A program made the position numbers and the translations under genes. The notes under the pieces are model-generated. The model saw only the letters and a list, made by a program, of their open reading frames with translations. It was not told where the DNA came from and did no database searches. From Numida meleagris (lineage: Eukaryota > Chordata > Aves > Galliformes > Numididae): a DNA stretch of 64,000 nt. Below, one piece after another: positions 21,540-34,499 of this stretch. The DNA is taken from NCBI RefSeq assembly GCF_002078875.1, contig NC_034420.1, forward strand, positions 415,510 to 479,509, given 5' to 3'. Every line of letters begins with the position of its first letter. Position 1 is the stretch's first letter.

Positions 21540-23300
21540 TGAGGAAGGACAGGCCGGGAAGATGAGGAGGAGATGTTACTCTGTATGTGAGAAAGCTGTT
21601 GGAGCACATGGAGCTCTGCCTGGGGGTGGATGAGGAGCTGACAGAGCTTCTGGGAAAGAATTAAAAAGTAGACCAGTACAGGCAGTGTTGTAGCACGTGT
21701 CAGCTACAGGCTACCAGACCTGGAGGAACAACAGAGTGAGGCCCTCTGCAGACAGCTAGAAGCTGCCTCACACATTCATGCCCCATACCTGCATGGGGGG
21801 ACAACACTGCAGGACATAAGCAATGCAGGAGGTTCCTGGAGAATGCTGATGACACCCTTTTACTCCAAGTGGTAGAGGAGCCAATGATGAGAGGAGCTCT
21901 GATGGACTTCACACTCAACAAGAAGAAGGGACTTGCTGGGTATCCAGGGGTCCAACGCAGCTTCGGGAATCCCAGACTCCAGAGACCGCAAGGAAAGGCT
22001 GAAGCAAGGAAATCTGACCCTGGGTGGAAGAAGATCGGGTCAGGGAACACTCAGTCAAACTGGACATGGGCCTTGGTGGAGTGTATATACTAGTGCTGAG
22101 GGAGCTGGCAGATACCATTGTGAGGCCACTCTCAATAATCTTTTGTGGATCATGATGAATATGAGAAGAGCCCAATGAATGGAGGAAAGCAGATGTGTAG
22201 CTCCAAGAAGTGCAAGAAGGAGGACCTGGGGAACTCCAGACTGGTCAGCCTCAACTCAGTATGTTGGAAGGTAATGGAGTAACTCATCCTGGAAATTATC
22301 TCCAAGCACAAGAAGGACAAAGAAATCATCATCAGCAGTCAGCACGGCATTGCCAAGGGAAAGGCGGGGGAGTAATGCTTAGCCAACCTGATACACTTCT
22401 GTGCTGAAAGGACTGGCTTGTCAGATGAGGGGTGAGCAGCAGACATTGCACACCTGGATTTACGTAAGGCCTTTGACTGACACTGTCTCCCACAGGATCT
22501 TCATAGAGAAGGTGTTGACACATGGGGCTGGATGAGTACACAGTGGGGTGTGCTGGGAAGTGGCTAATGGCTGGGCCAAGAGTGTGGAGATCAGTGGCTA
22601 CTGAAGCTTAGTTGGCAGCCATTAACTGGCAGTGTGGCCCAGTGGCCAGTCCTGGCTCCAATCCTATTTAACTTTTCCATTACTAATCTGGATAATGGAG
22701 CAGAGTGTACCCTCCGCAGTCTGAAGATGACACTAAGCTGTGTGGTGTGGTTGACATGCCTGAGGGATGGGATGCCATCCAGACACCTAGACAGGCTGAG
22801 CAGTGGCTGAGCATCCCAAAAAGCAAGCTGTATCCTGGCTACAGCAAAGGAGTTGTAGCTAGCAGGCTGAGGGAGGTGATACCTCCCCTCACAGACTCGT
22901 GATTCCCCACCTCATTGCTGTGTTCAGCTCTGGGACCCCAACATAAGAAGGATGCAGAGCTGTTGGAGAGGAGGCCACATAGTTGGTCAGAGGGCTGGAG
23001 CACCTCTCCTGTGAGAAAGAGTTGGGCTGTTCAGCCTGGAGATGGCTCCAGGGAGGCCTTGCAGCAGCCTTCCTGTACCTGAAGGGGCTGACAGGAATGA
23101 TGGCAAGGGACCCATTTGTCAGAGACAGTAGTTGAGAGAACAAGGGGTAGCTGCTGTATACTAAAAGAGGACAGATTTAGATTAGATGTCAGGAAGAAAT
23201 TCTTTACTATAAGGGTGATGATGCACTGGAACAGGTTGCCAGAGAAACTGTGGATGCCACATCCAAGGAAGTATGAGGTGGATGGGAGCCCCTCTAGGTA
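21540..23300 (+). mobile_element. CR1 LINE, long degenerate copy (endonuclease part through RT C-terminus)
   Basis: This is the longest CR1 stretch that is not nested. Order along the + strand follows CR1 ORF2. An endonuclease-region stretch comes first (GATGTTACTCTGTATGTGAGA and GAGCTTCTGGG...AAGAATTAAA, 21571-21664). Then comes CTACAGGCTACCAGACC and a variable linker. The reverse transcriptase region follows, with AACTCCAGACTGGTCAGCCTC (22233-22253), GATTTACGTAAGGCCTTTGAC (22457-22477) and CCAATCCTATTTAAC. The C-terminal block reads FRLDVRKKFFTIRV then HWNRLPEKL near 23170-23250. Frames are broken by many stops and indels. The copy stops at about 23300 without the terminal ATTCTATG motif, so both ends are truncated. 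Confidence 0.85.
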
Positions 23301-26300
23301 AGGCAAGGGATCCCTGAGATGAGCTCTGACGATATCCTGCTGCTCACAGGTCTCAGGTATATTCTAAGATGGGAGAAAATCGAGGCTGGTAGGAGCCTTG
23401 ATGGACTTGCACATTTCTGACAGATGGAGCCGTTCTGCAGGGACGACTGCTTCCAGGAGGGCTGTCTGCAGCCCTCCTCCTCCTGCTGCCCTCTGGGAAA
23501 GGCACGGGAGAGCAGAGGCGAAGTCATGGAGCTGGCGGTGCCATGCTGGTGAGGAGTTCTGCCCTCAAACCAGTGCCCAGTCCATTTGTCATAGAGGGAC
23601 AGTGCAGGCTTAGATCTTTAAACACTGTACATCTTATCCATACTGATATTTTTCCCTCAAGCAACCTGAAATCATTACTAGACACTGTACAGACCAGCCA
23701 AGAGGGGGACAAATGCTTCAGCCTCCAGGACAGCACCGGGGAGGTTTGTCCTGAGTAGGGCCAGAACACACACTGGATATGCTGGGAAAACAAAATATTA
23801 AATAACCTTCCACTGATCTTATTTAGCACTGAACCAGGCATGTTTCCTCTCAAAGCGGGAGACTTGCTCTGGTTGGCACTCAGAGATCAGCCAAAGTCAG
23901 GCTGAGTGGGCAGCTGGAATTTTGACATTTTTGTCTTTAGGGAGCTTGAGATTTGCAGCCTCCCCTGCATATTTTCTTCTTCTTGTGCAAGGTAGAATTG
24001 GACAGGTAACCAAACAGCAGGCACTGAATGACAGCCTGACAGCATTCTCTGAGCTCCTTTGGAATGCCGACAACAGGCAGGTGACTATCATGTGCAGAGA
24101 GGGTCTTGCTGCTGCAGGGTGTGACTGCACTCATAGCTCCTGGCACAGCTCCCCTGAGCAGAGCACGTCGCTTTCAGGGATGCAGTGTGACTGCGTGGGA
24201 AGCAGAACTGCCCCTTTTGCATCCCCACCAGCTCAGAGGCTGCTTTCACCCTCTGTGACCCACCTCTCTCCTCACAGCATCACCTCTTCCCACATAACTC
24301 CCACCCGACTTTTCTGCACTGCTGCACCTGCTGCTGAGTCCTCCCAGGGCTCCGAGCCTGGTGCAGTGGGAAGTGGTGTGCCAGCTCACTGTTGGCTTGC
24401 CCTGTTCTGCAGAGACACTGCAGCTTGCTTTCCACGCAGCTGAAACAAAAGGCAGTGGCAGTGGCTGCTGATGCTGCAGATGGTGATGCAGCCCTGGTGC
24501 TGCTGGGTTGTCCCTAAAGACACACACCTGGTCCCTGTGAGATAAAGCTGAGCTCCATTCCCTTCCATGGCCCCGGTGCTTTGGTCTGTACACAGCATGG
24601 GAGAAGGTGGAGATGGGGAAAAAAGGGATTGCATCTGAGACAGGCAAAAATCTGGAGAGTTTCAGCCATGGCAAAAACACGGCACTGCAGCCAGCAAAGC
24701 TCAGCTTCATCACACCGCTCCTGAGCCAGCTCTGCAATTTGCATCTGGGTGATTTCATTCCCTATCAGTGTTCATTAGCAGCTGCCCAGCACTCAGCTGC
24801 CTGCTTGGGAATAATTAGGCCCTTTCTCTGAAGGTCGTGACAGAGCTAACATCTCAGCCTCCCCTCCTTTGAACACCCATAGAGCCAGATACCGGGAGCA
24901 TCTATTGGACAGCTCCTGAGAGAGGTCCTGGGAGCGCACAGGAGTGGGGCAGCATGGACACCAGTCTGGTGCTGCTGTGAGTTATTCCTACAGCAAACAA
25001 CAGAGCTGCCCGACAGCTCTGCCCTCCCAGGCAGGCAGATACCAGCTTGTGCTGGAGAGAGCAAAGAGCTGGAAGTGGCACACCTCCTTTGGTGCACAGA
25101 CTGCTGGGCTCTTGATGCCACACTGCGTGATATGGGAGGGCCTTCATCACCAGCGCTTTCGTCCCAGAAAGAGCCACATGAAGACATCTCTGCAGGAGGT
25201 AAAAATAGTATTGTATGTCTCCGAGGTGACTACCAAGACCTTTGAACCAAGCAGTGTCGAAAGGCTCATAAATCTGACCCAGGGGTTGCATGTGGCCATT
25301 GCTACTCACTTACCTGTAGTTGAATGCCCTTGGTGAGAACTTATCAGAAGCTCCAAAAAACTGGTAGCCCCAACAGTTACTGTGTTAAGCAGTCTTATTT
25401 CAAAACAGTCTGTCATCACAGGCTGCACTGAGCCTAGGGTGGCTGCTTTCATCGGCAGTCCTGGCATCACCTGGGCTGGACAGCTAAAAGCCAGTGTCTA
25501 ACCAACAACTCTTCTCATCACATCTCATCACCATGTGGTAGAACCCCATGGAAATGGTACTCAGTGGCTGTGGGCGACTGCAGATTTTCAAGGAGAGCAC
25601 ACACACCTCTGTAACCTGTGTTAAAATAGTGCCTAGGCATTGCACGATTCCATCTCCGTACCAGATAGCCCACAGTTCAAACAGATACGTGCAAGAGTGC
25701 AATGGCCTGGAGCTGCTCTACAGTCACACGGAGGGTTTGTGCAGACCACAGCCAAGCCCAGGTTTGGCCTGACATTGCAGGGGACAAGGGCACTCCCTGT
25801 CTCCACAGGGTTCAGCAGAGCACAGATAGTATCTCTGCAAAGCAGCATCCATCCCATCGGACTGCCATCTTCCTCTGCAAGCTGGGGAAGGGGTCTCATC
25901 TCATGCCAGCAGGGGCTCTCCTCTGAGCCAGTGTGCATGAGAGCACAGGGCCAGCACTGCTGGCCTTTGTCCTTCAGGTCAGGATGCTGTTCCCATGGCA
26001 GAGCTCGTCTGTCTTGTCAGGAGTTCCCAGCATAGACCAAGGCCAGCGTGTAGTCTTTGTATAAATATAATACAGCAAAACTTGGCTACACTGGAGCACC
26101 TTGCTTGTTAAAAATTTAAATAAAAGAATAAAGTGTAACCCGGAGCCATTTCAAACTCCCAGGCAGGCAGATACCTGTTTTGCTCTACTGAATCTGTGCA
26201 TATTTAGACAGCGTTTGATTAAATAGACAAGAGCTACTCTATCTATTAAAAACTTTCATGAAGATGGAGCATGCTTTTGGTATCTCTGCAGAATACTGCA

Positions 26301-29300
26301 TGCTCTGCTGAGACCGACACCAGCTGTGTTTTGTGTCTTGTGCAGCACCTAGGAAGGCTGGAATACAGATCCAACAGCTGCGCTCCCCTGTGCACAGTAG
26401 TGAGCAGCACTGTACATCAGTGTAGCTGTGGGTCGCTGTGGGATGACGTGATGATGAGAGACGTGGATAGGAAATGAGAGGAAATAAGCAGTCACTGGGT
26501 GCTGGTGCATGTCCACAGTGTGTCTCAGTCTTCTCCTTCTCACAGTCACACAGCTCAGGTAGCTCAGGCTCCCGGCACCCAGTATGCTGCGTGCTGCCTT
26601 GAGAAGTTTGGGTGGGAACCAGTTTGGATGAGAAATGGAACAGGAAAAATTCCCATAGCTGGTGAGGGGAGGTTGGTACTCTGCTCCTGCTGATATATCC
26701 CGCAGGCAGCTGGGGTAGCTTCAGCTCCAGAAGACCTGCAGTGCTTGCTTGTAAATGCCTGGTGCTCCGTTATGTGTCACATGAAGCATTCCAACCTGCG
26801 AGAGAACAGGCACCAACTTACACCCAGGAGTGAGTTCCCAGGTCATGCTGGCAGCTGGAAAATTGCTGTGATAAGGGACCACTGACAAAGAGCATGGATA
26901 ACATGTGCGTTCACGCTGATTTCTGGCTGAGCCTGTTGTATTTGCATGGAAATGCTGAGGGTGGCTGTGTTCTTGCTGTAATCTCACAGGCCAGCTTCTG
27001 ATTCTCAAGATAGACTCACAAAGAAAGGGAAGGTGAGGCTCCCAGAACTGTGTTCTCTTCTGTATACGCTCAGCTTACTTTAACTGCTCAGTGATCCCAA
27101 AACTTTATGCCAAGCCATACACCTCACCTTGCTCAGTGCCCAGGTTCTGCCCACTGCCCTCAGCGCCCATTCATTTATTGCTCTCAGGTCCTTCTTCGGT
27201 TTGAAAGCACATGGGAGCAATGACTTCCCTACCATGTGTTCAGCATTGGCTGTGATCACAGCAGCACTGACGTACGTTGTTTTTACCTTCACTGATGGAA
27301 GCAATGCTCGCCAAACTCACTGCAGGTCTCTGATTTTCATGGGTGTACAATCAGTATTTTAATACGTTTTCCTACCAGAATGGTGGCCTGATTCAACTGG
27401 ATGGGCGAACTGAATTCTTCTCTCAGAGTTTCTGCCATGATGGCACAGAAACGGAATATTTTGTCATAGTTGAAGATACTTCTGTCCTCCTTATAGTGGA
27501 CTTTCTTTTAAATTGGAGGCTTTCTCTAGAGCATCCCAAAAAGAGTTCATTACATTAGCGCTCTGTTGATTTATTATTTATAATGACAGTTTACAAAGCA
27601 GACTGTGAAGAGACGAGCCCTAGCTAGGTGACTGCACACTTCCACAGGCAGCTCAGCCCTCCTGAGCAACCTGCGAGCCTGAGCTCAGCAAAAATTAGCT
27701 GCTGATTAGAAGTGATTTGCAAGGAGATTTAAACAAAATAATCCATCTGTGGTTGGAGGAGCGCCGCTGCGGCTGCTGCAGCTCGCCTGCAGTCTGAGCT
27801 TTGCTGGAGATTTTTGTAATGCTTCCTGCAGGCTGCTGCGCTCGCTGCTTTCCCAGGATGGTGTCAGCAGGGCAAGAAGTGCTGCAGTCCCTCACTGCCC
27901 CTTCCCAGTCTTTTCTCTGGAGCATCTCCCTGTCAGCCCACAGGCCTGCTCGCTGCTGTTACACACCACCAAACCCCGACTCCATCCACACCGCCCTTCA
28001 GCCGACACTGGACTTGGGCACGAGCCTGGGGCAGCACTGCCCCTTTGCTCCCCTCCTGTATTGGGGGGGTGTCTCTGCCAGGTCCATTTTTTTGACAGTT
28101 TAGAACAGGGGGCCTGATTAACCAAAGACTTACGTGTGCTTAACTTGATTCCCATCATCCAGAGGGATGTTTTATCACTACCGGCAGCAGAATTGGCGAG
28201 GTGAGTGCAGCGCAGTATTGAGCATCTCTCCCTTAGGCATCAGTCACCGAACCGCCAGGTTACTGAGCCTGCAGGTATTGGGAAGCATCGACTGGTGCGA
28301 AGCCTGCGACGGGAGAAGATTGATTGCGGTGCTGCTGGAGCGGGGCTGGCGGGGCTCTGCCGCAGTGCCGCAGGCTGCGTGCTCCCGATGGAGCTGCCAA
28401 CATTAGCTGCTTGGCTTGTGGTGTGGGTGCTTTGTCTGGAGGAATCAGCCTGGGTTTGCACACGAGCTCTTTAGGAGCAGCTTTCTGTTGTCTTTGTTCT
28501 GTATCTTTGCTGACCTCTGTTGCAAAGGGTCGCTCAACAAGATGCACCCAGATAGCTTCCTCTGGCTGTTAGGGAGGAAACACCCTTCCTAGCCCTGCAG
28601 ACAAAGCCAAAGGTCTGGCAGGCTGTGGGGGCCCTGCTGGGCTTGAGCCCCCCTGGGTTTCCCATGCCCATCATGGAGGCAGGAGGTCCTGGCCCCTCCT
28701 GATGGGCTGTGCAAAGACAAGAGGCTCATAAAGCTACATCAGCCGCAATAGAGGTAAAGCAAGAAGGTGGCTGCTGCTAAATAACAACTCTGCTGGTTTG
28801 TGCTGAACTGAAGACCAAGATTTAAGCAGTTCCCTTAGGTTCTTTCCCTCCCTCACATGTTCACTGGGTCACACCTAGGATGCAGCACCAGACCTCCTGG
28901 CCCTGTTGCAAATTTGCTGGATCTATGGGCACAGCAGCCCTCTGCCATCAGTGCCTCTTAGTCCTGTGCACTGCTGGTGCACCTTGTGAACTGCTTCCAC
29001 GAAGCACTGTGCCCCGTGGAGCTGAAAGACGAGGTGGTCTGGTCTCATTTAGTCAAACTGGCTGTTGGAACCCCAGGTGATTCCTGACACAACAGGTAAA
29101 ACCCAGCTCTCCCAGCAGTGCTTTTTCTTGAGCCCTGCTGAGTTTGGGTCGGCGGGCATTTCTGATCTGTTCCATCTTGGGCATGGAAGTCCTTGTCTCT
29201 GTCTTGAGCTAGAAGAAAACCTTTGCTGCCTTCAGATTTCCCAGTTGAAATTGCAGGAACAACACCTCCCTGCTTTTCACTTTTCTTAAATGAAGGTCTA

Positions 29301-31397
29301 AGCATGTTCAGTGGTGTGTAACTGCGACATAAACCACTTGGATGGGACGTCAAGGGCAGCTCTTTCTGCACAGGTATCTGTGGCTTGGGGAGCTTGAGAC
29401 AGAACAGGCACTCGGGGCTTTGTGTGTCAGACAGATTCTCGTTCCCAAGCCAACGATTCCTCTCTTACACTGAGCGCCTTCATTTCACTTTCACATGCCC
29501 CTGGGGAAGACACTGGGTTCCCCACTCCTGTGTGTCAGCTGTGCTGGGTCACACTGGGGTCAGTGCTCCCAACACACGTGGCACCATCGCCATCATGCCG
29601 CTGTGTCGCTGAGACGTGGCACGTGGGCCACCCCCTGCTAGTGGCAGCGCTGGCACCTCCTGCAGTGGGAAGGACTCCTTTCTGCAGAGGAATGCAGCCA
29701 TGGAAAGAGGCACTACCAGCTGAAGAAGCACAGCCTGGGAATTTTTGCCTCCAGTTTTTGAGCCATGAATAGCTTGCAAGCAGATCCCTGCTTTTTTTTG
29801 CACTGATCTTTTCAGTCTCCCCTGCACCCTCCCTCCCAACCCCTTGTGTTTTCTCATGTGCCAGATCTCATGTTTGCTGGCTCATGGTCTGCTGTGTTGT
29901 AGGCTGAAGGCAGCGTCACCACTTAAATCCCCTAGTGTCTGTATCTAAGTCAGTTCTCATGAGGCCATGTCTGTTGGCCATGCTGTGGTGTGCACAGGAG
30001 TACAGAGGAGCTGCACCTCCCAGTCAGCCTTGTCACTTCTGAGCATAACCTGGAGCACCAAGCCATGGGAATCTTCCCAGCTCTTCCTGAAGATATTATT
30101 TGTTTCAATAATTGGTACGTTTTAATAGGAGGTCAGCTCCAAACTATACAAACAACCCAACCACTGTGTTTTATTTTTTAGCTTGTTCTTTTTTCCCCAA
30201 ATGTTAAGGATGAGCGGTCCATTAGAATGGTAAGCAATGACCATTTTGCATAGTAAGAACTGGAAGAAGAGATTCAGTAACAAACTTTCACCTCTACTAT
30301 TTACGATGATGATAAACTGTTTGATCTGCCTGAGTCTCCAGCTCCACTTCTCCCCTCACCTTGTCCCATCCTTCTCTGCTCCACTCCCTCTTGTCCCCCC
30401 AACCCTGCTGCTCAGTACATGCCTGGCTAGGTACTTCCCACTGTCGTCCTCCTGGGGGTGTGACTTTGCTTGATTACTCCATCATATCTTTCCACGTACT
30501 GCATGGTACTTAACAAGTAAGGCCTGGTCTCTAGGAACTACTGTAACAACCACAGTCTGTAATAACCGTGATGGCGGGGTATGGTTAATCAGGGAATGGT
30601 AAAGAAAAGTATCTGTAATGAAGAAACCGAATTTCTGACTTTACCGTGGAGAACAAACTCACAGGCAATTTCATGGAAAAGAAATCCATTGAGGAATACT
30701 GAACACAGATACTTTGCCTGTGGGTCAGGAAGCCTCACAAACTATTGCAGGCTGAAGAAAATAGTGAGAAGTGTATGCCCATGCTCAGACCTGTGCTATG
30801 CATTAATCACAGCTGGAGGCAGGCTTCTGAGCATGGTGGCACAAAGGTTCCACCAGTCATGTCATACCACAGCCACAATCTGTTTCGCAGAACTTAGATG
30901 CTGAATGCAGACAGCAAGGGCTCCTACCCCGATCCCATGAGATGTGGAGTGAAGCGCAGCCCTTGGTGTGCATGCCAGCTCTCCACTCTGCTTGCACCCG
31001 CTGTGTCCCCTGGGAGCAACCTCTGTGCCTTTAGGGCAGATAGAAGAAATATCTCCTAACCTGGACTACCCCTTTCTGCTCGATCACAATAAAAATGCAT
31101 GGCCCAGTCTAGCGCTAAAGTGCCTCTCTACAACAGAGGCTTTTCCAGCACATAAAACTCCTCTGTTATCTTCATGTAGCACCAAGCAGGGTATTACACA
31201 AGGCAGGCTCAGCCTGCAAAAAGTCCCTGGGATGGCTGAAGTCTTGCTCCCAGCAAAAGCAGAGTGGACTTCACATCCACTTACCATAGGAATTCCATCA
31301 TCTAGTTTTCAGCTACAGATCTTGTTCCTAGCAAGATCTCACTTATTCTTTGCAAATGGCTAAAACCCACAAACACAATTTGAGTGAGAAGGTATAC
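23301..31397. other. Unique sequence, no gene recognised
   Basis: Eight kilobases without a recognised transposon or gene. Open frames are at most about 173 codons (23922-24443 +) and carry no domain signature. A mildly CpG-rich patch lies at 27760-27800 and 28190-28400. A segment at 27340-27600 is AT-rich and could be conserved, but nothing specific identifies it. Confidence 0.4.
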
Positions 31398-31525
31398 AAT
31401 CATAGAATGGTTTGGGTTGGAAGGGACCCTTAAGATCATCTAGTTCCAACTCCCCTGCTATAGGCAGAGGCACCTCCCTCTAGACCAGGTTGCTCAAAGC
31501 CCCATCCAGCCTGGCCTTGAATGCT
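31398..31525 (-). mobile_element. CR1 LINE 3' end fragment
   Basis: Starts with AATCATAGAATGGTTTGGG, the reverse complement of the CR1 3' terminus, followed by TTGGAAGGGACCCTTAAGATC and the CTCCAACCCCCTG-like region. It ends at GCCTTGAATGC, where a short 5'-truncated insertion would stop. It contains only the 3' UTR and the last few ORF2 codons. Confidence 0.95.
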
Positions 31526-33353
31526 TGTTGAAAAACAACTTAATCCCCTAGCAGTAGAGACTGCTTTCAAATCATGTTTTTTTCAGGGGCATCTGACACA
31601 AAGTGTTGAAGGTAGCTAACACAGAGATGACGAGAAACCAAGGCAAGGATTTCCTAGTGACTTCTCAGTTTAACTCCATGTTGAGAGCACGGTTCTATAG
31701 TCTACTCAGAAGCAGGGCTGGGAGATGCTGACGATCACCGCTTTTGCGTTCTGCAAGACTCACCTTCAGCAGGAGTATTTGTAACACCTGGTGTTGCACG
31801 TGGACACCAGGCTGCATCCAGAGGAGCACGAGGTGGAAGCTGAGCAGCAGTTCCACCCCTGTGGTGAGGCACATGCAAGATCAGCTCTTCCTCCACTGCT
31901 GACCTGGAGGTGGCAGAATCTCCCGGCTCCCCTGAACATGATGCTGATCCAGAAGCCATTAAACCCCAGCCTCATTGTTATCTCTGCGTCTCACTCCATC
32001 AATATTTTTTCAGTCTGTATAAAAAACCCTACTATGGTTTTTAGCACAAAAGGGGAAAGAAGAGAACCTTCTATGTTCAGGACATTTGGGACATCACTAG
32101 AATTTCATCCATCTGTGATTGGCCCTCAGACCGTCATACTCAATTTATTTCTCAGCCAAAGTTTTTCAGCCATCTGCTCAAGTGGAACAGCTTCCAGCAT
32201 TTATTCCCAATAGTGCTCCTCTGAGGGAGCACATGGATTTTCTCCAGTACGACAGCATCACTATTTTCCAAAAAAACACTCAGTGCAACCCTGCAGTGAC
32301 TGGCGGGGAGCCCTCCCTGCTCTGCACCCTGACCTTGAATTTTAAGCAATTGATCAAGAAAACACAGAACTGTTTCTCTTCCACTTAGCACCACCAAACG
32401 TGACTGATGTTTTTTAAAGGACTCCTCTGCAAAGATGTTAATGAGGTCGCCTTGGATACTCAGCTTAAAATGGTGTCGCTTCAGCTTCTTTTATGTCAGC
32501 AGTCAACAATAACAACAAAAAATACACAACAACCCATCAACGGATCTGCTTGAGGAGGGGTGGGGGATCCTGGCAGGCAACAGGAGCAGATAGCAGCTCA
32601 GAGTCCACCTGCTGCCAGCAGCTCGGTGGCTGAGCCTCTCTGATTGTCTAGTAGAGCATCGACACAATGATCTCCATAATTATTATATCCTCAAATTGAA
32701 AAAAAAAAAAAAAAAGAGCCATAAATTATATGACATAAATGATGCCTGATTTTAACAGACATTGTGTTGAAAAGGCCCCAGGAAAGGGCTTCAAACTGGA
32801 GAAGCAAGAGGTTCAGGGGCAGCCAGGGAAATGAAAGTGTATGAACAAGAAGGAACTGCCAAAGACAGAGGAGGAGGCCATGTGTCCTTAGAGAACGGAT
32901 TTGCAGGGCCCTGAGGCTCACTTGGGTTACTGCTGCTTCATGTACTGCCAGCCTACGGCAACTCATGGATACACGATGGGAGGGGACTACATCCAGTTCC
33001 AAAAAGCAGAGTGAAATGCACTTGAAGCAGAAACACAGGTACTCAATGCAGGTGTACTCAATGCTTTAATGATCTGCTTAACACTGTGCTAGTCATGTCT
33101 CCAAACTAATTACTCAGCTTCTCTGGACCTCAAACTCCCCAGTTTTGAGCAAGGATGGATTCAGTGACATCTCACAGGCTTCCTTGGAGCTTTGAAGACG
33201 TACATGGAGACATCAGTGGAAAGGTATGAGCCAGTACAAAGGATTACGTTTGGCAATCATATTTACATATGAATGGAGAGCAGAGTGATTCCTTGATTAG
33301 TAATTGTATTAATCAATCTAGAATGGGACTACAGTTATTCTTATTTCCTTATT
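31526..33353. other. Unique sequence with an A17 run
   Basis: No gene was recognised. Seventeen consecutive A residues lie at 32699-32715 without an associated retrogene. The right end (33240-33350) is AT-rich. Confidence 0.45.
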
Positions 33354-34345
33354 TCATAGAATCATAGAGCAGTTGGGCTGGAAGGGCCCTTATAGCACCC
33401 TTAGCCCTGATATGGGCTGGCTTCCCCCACCAGCTCAGGCTGCCCAGGGCCCATCCATGGCACTGGACACCTCCAGGAATGGGGCACTCACACCTCTCTG
33501 GGCAGCAGTGCCAGAGCTTGACTGCCCCATGGGAGAAGAATTTCCTCCTAATATCTAATCTAAGTCTCCTCTCTTTTAGCTTAAAACCATTTGTCTTTGT
33601 CCTATCACTATCAGACCGTATAAAAAGCCAGTTTCCTGCTTCAAGTACTGGAAGGGCACAGAGAGGCCTCCCCAGAGCCTTCTCTTTTGCAGGCTGAACA
33701 AGCCCAGCTACCTCAGCCCCTCTTCACGGGAGAGGTGCTCCAGCCATGTAAGCATCTTCATGGCCTCCTAAGGACCCACTCCAACAGTTCCACTTCTTCC
33801 TTGTGCCAGGGGGCCAGGATGCAGCACTCCAGGTGGGGCCTCATGAGGGCAGAGCAGAGGGGGACAATCCCCTCCCTGCCCAGTGCCACCCCTCTGTCAG
33901 CACAGCCTGAGTACAGTTGGCCTTCCAGGCTGCAAGTGCACACTGCTGGGTCGCGTCAGCTTTTCATCCACCAGAACCCCCAAGTCCTTCTCCGCAGGGC
34001 TCCTCTCAAGAAGTTCTTCTCCCAGTCTGTACTTATATTTCAGATTGTCTCAACCCAAGTGCAAAACCTTGCATATGGCCTTGTTGAATATCACTAGGTT
34101 CATGAGAACCCACTTTTCAAGCCTGTCCAAGTCACTCTGGATGGCATCTCTTCCTTCTGTCATATCAACTGTACCACCATCAAATGGCCCTTGCTCAGCC
34201 ATTCTGATTTCCTGCCTCCTCTGCTTGATTTCTTCTGCTGGTGGATGGAGAGCTCTTGTGTTCTCAGGAAGGTGTTCTTGAAGAGCTGTCAGCTCCTTTG
34301 TTCGTAAGGACAGTTTCCCTGGGGATCCCATCCAATAATTCCTTA
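33354..34345 (-). mobile_element. CR1 LINE with internal deletion of the RT core
   Basis: The 3' terminus is at the left (TCATAGAATCATAGAGCAG). Reading the - strand from 34345, the copy first shows the CR1 linker between endonuclease and RT, as LDGIPW-like (here [11 protein letters not shown]) then [20 protein letters not shown]. At about 34180 it jumps directly to [20 protein letters not shown], which normally follows the FADD active-site motif. The palm region that should lie between (several hundred codons' worth of bases) is absent. The join is in frame: one 127-codon ORF (34050-34433) reads through it. The remainder runs to the 3' end through the usual HWN-like block. It is inactive. Confidence 0.8.
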
Positions 34346-34499
34346 AACAATAATTCCTTAGATTTATATACCTATTTTTCCACTTATCCAGACTATACAA
34401 AAATGGAGGGAGTACTTCCTGATATCTAACCAAAAGTGCCCAAACATGATGAAGAGCAGACTCAAATTCTGAAGTAAATGGCCATCATGATGTGAATAT
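34346..34499. other. Short segment between two CR1 copies
   Basis: AT-rich sequence that I could not place in either neighbouring CR1. A short imperfect duplication of AATAATTCCTTA occurs at its left edge (34336-34357). Confidence 0.4.
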
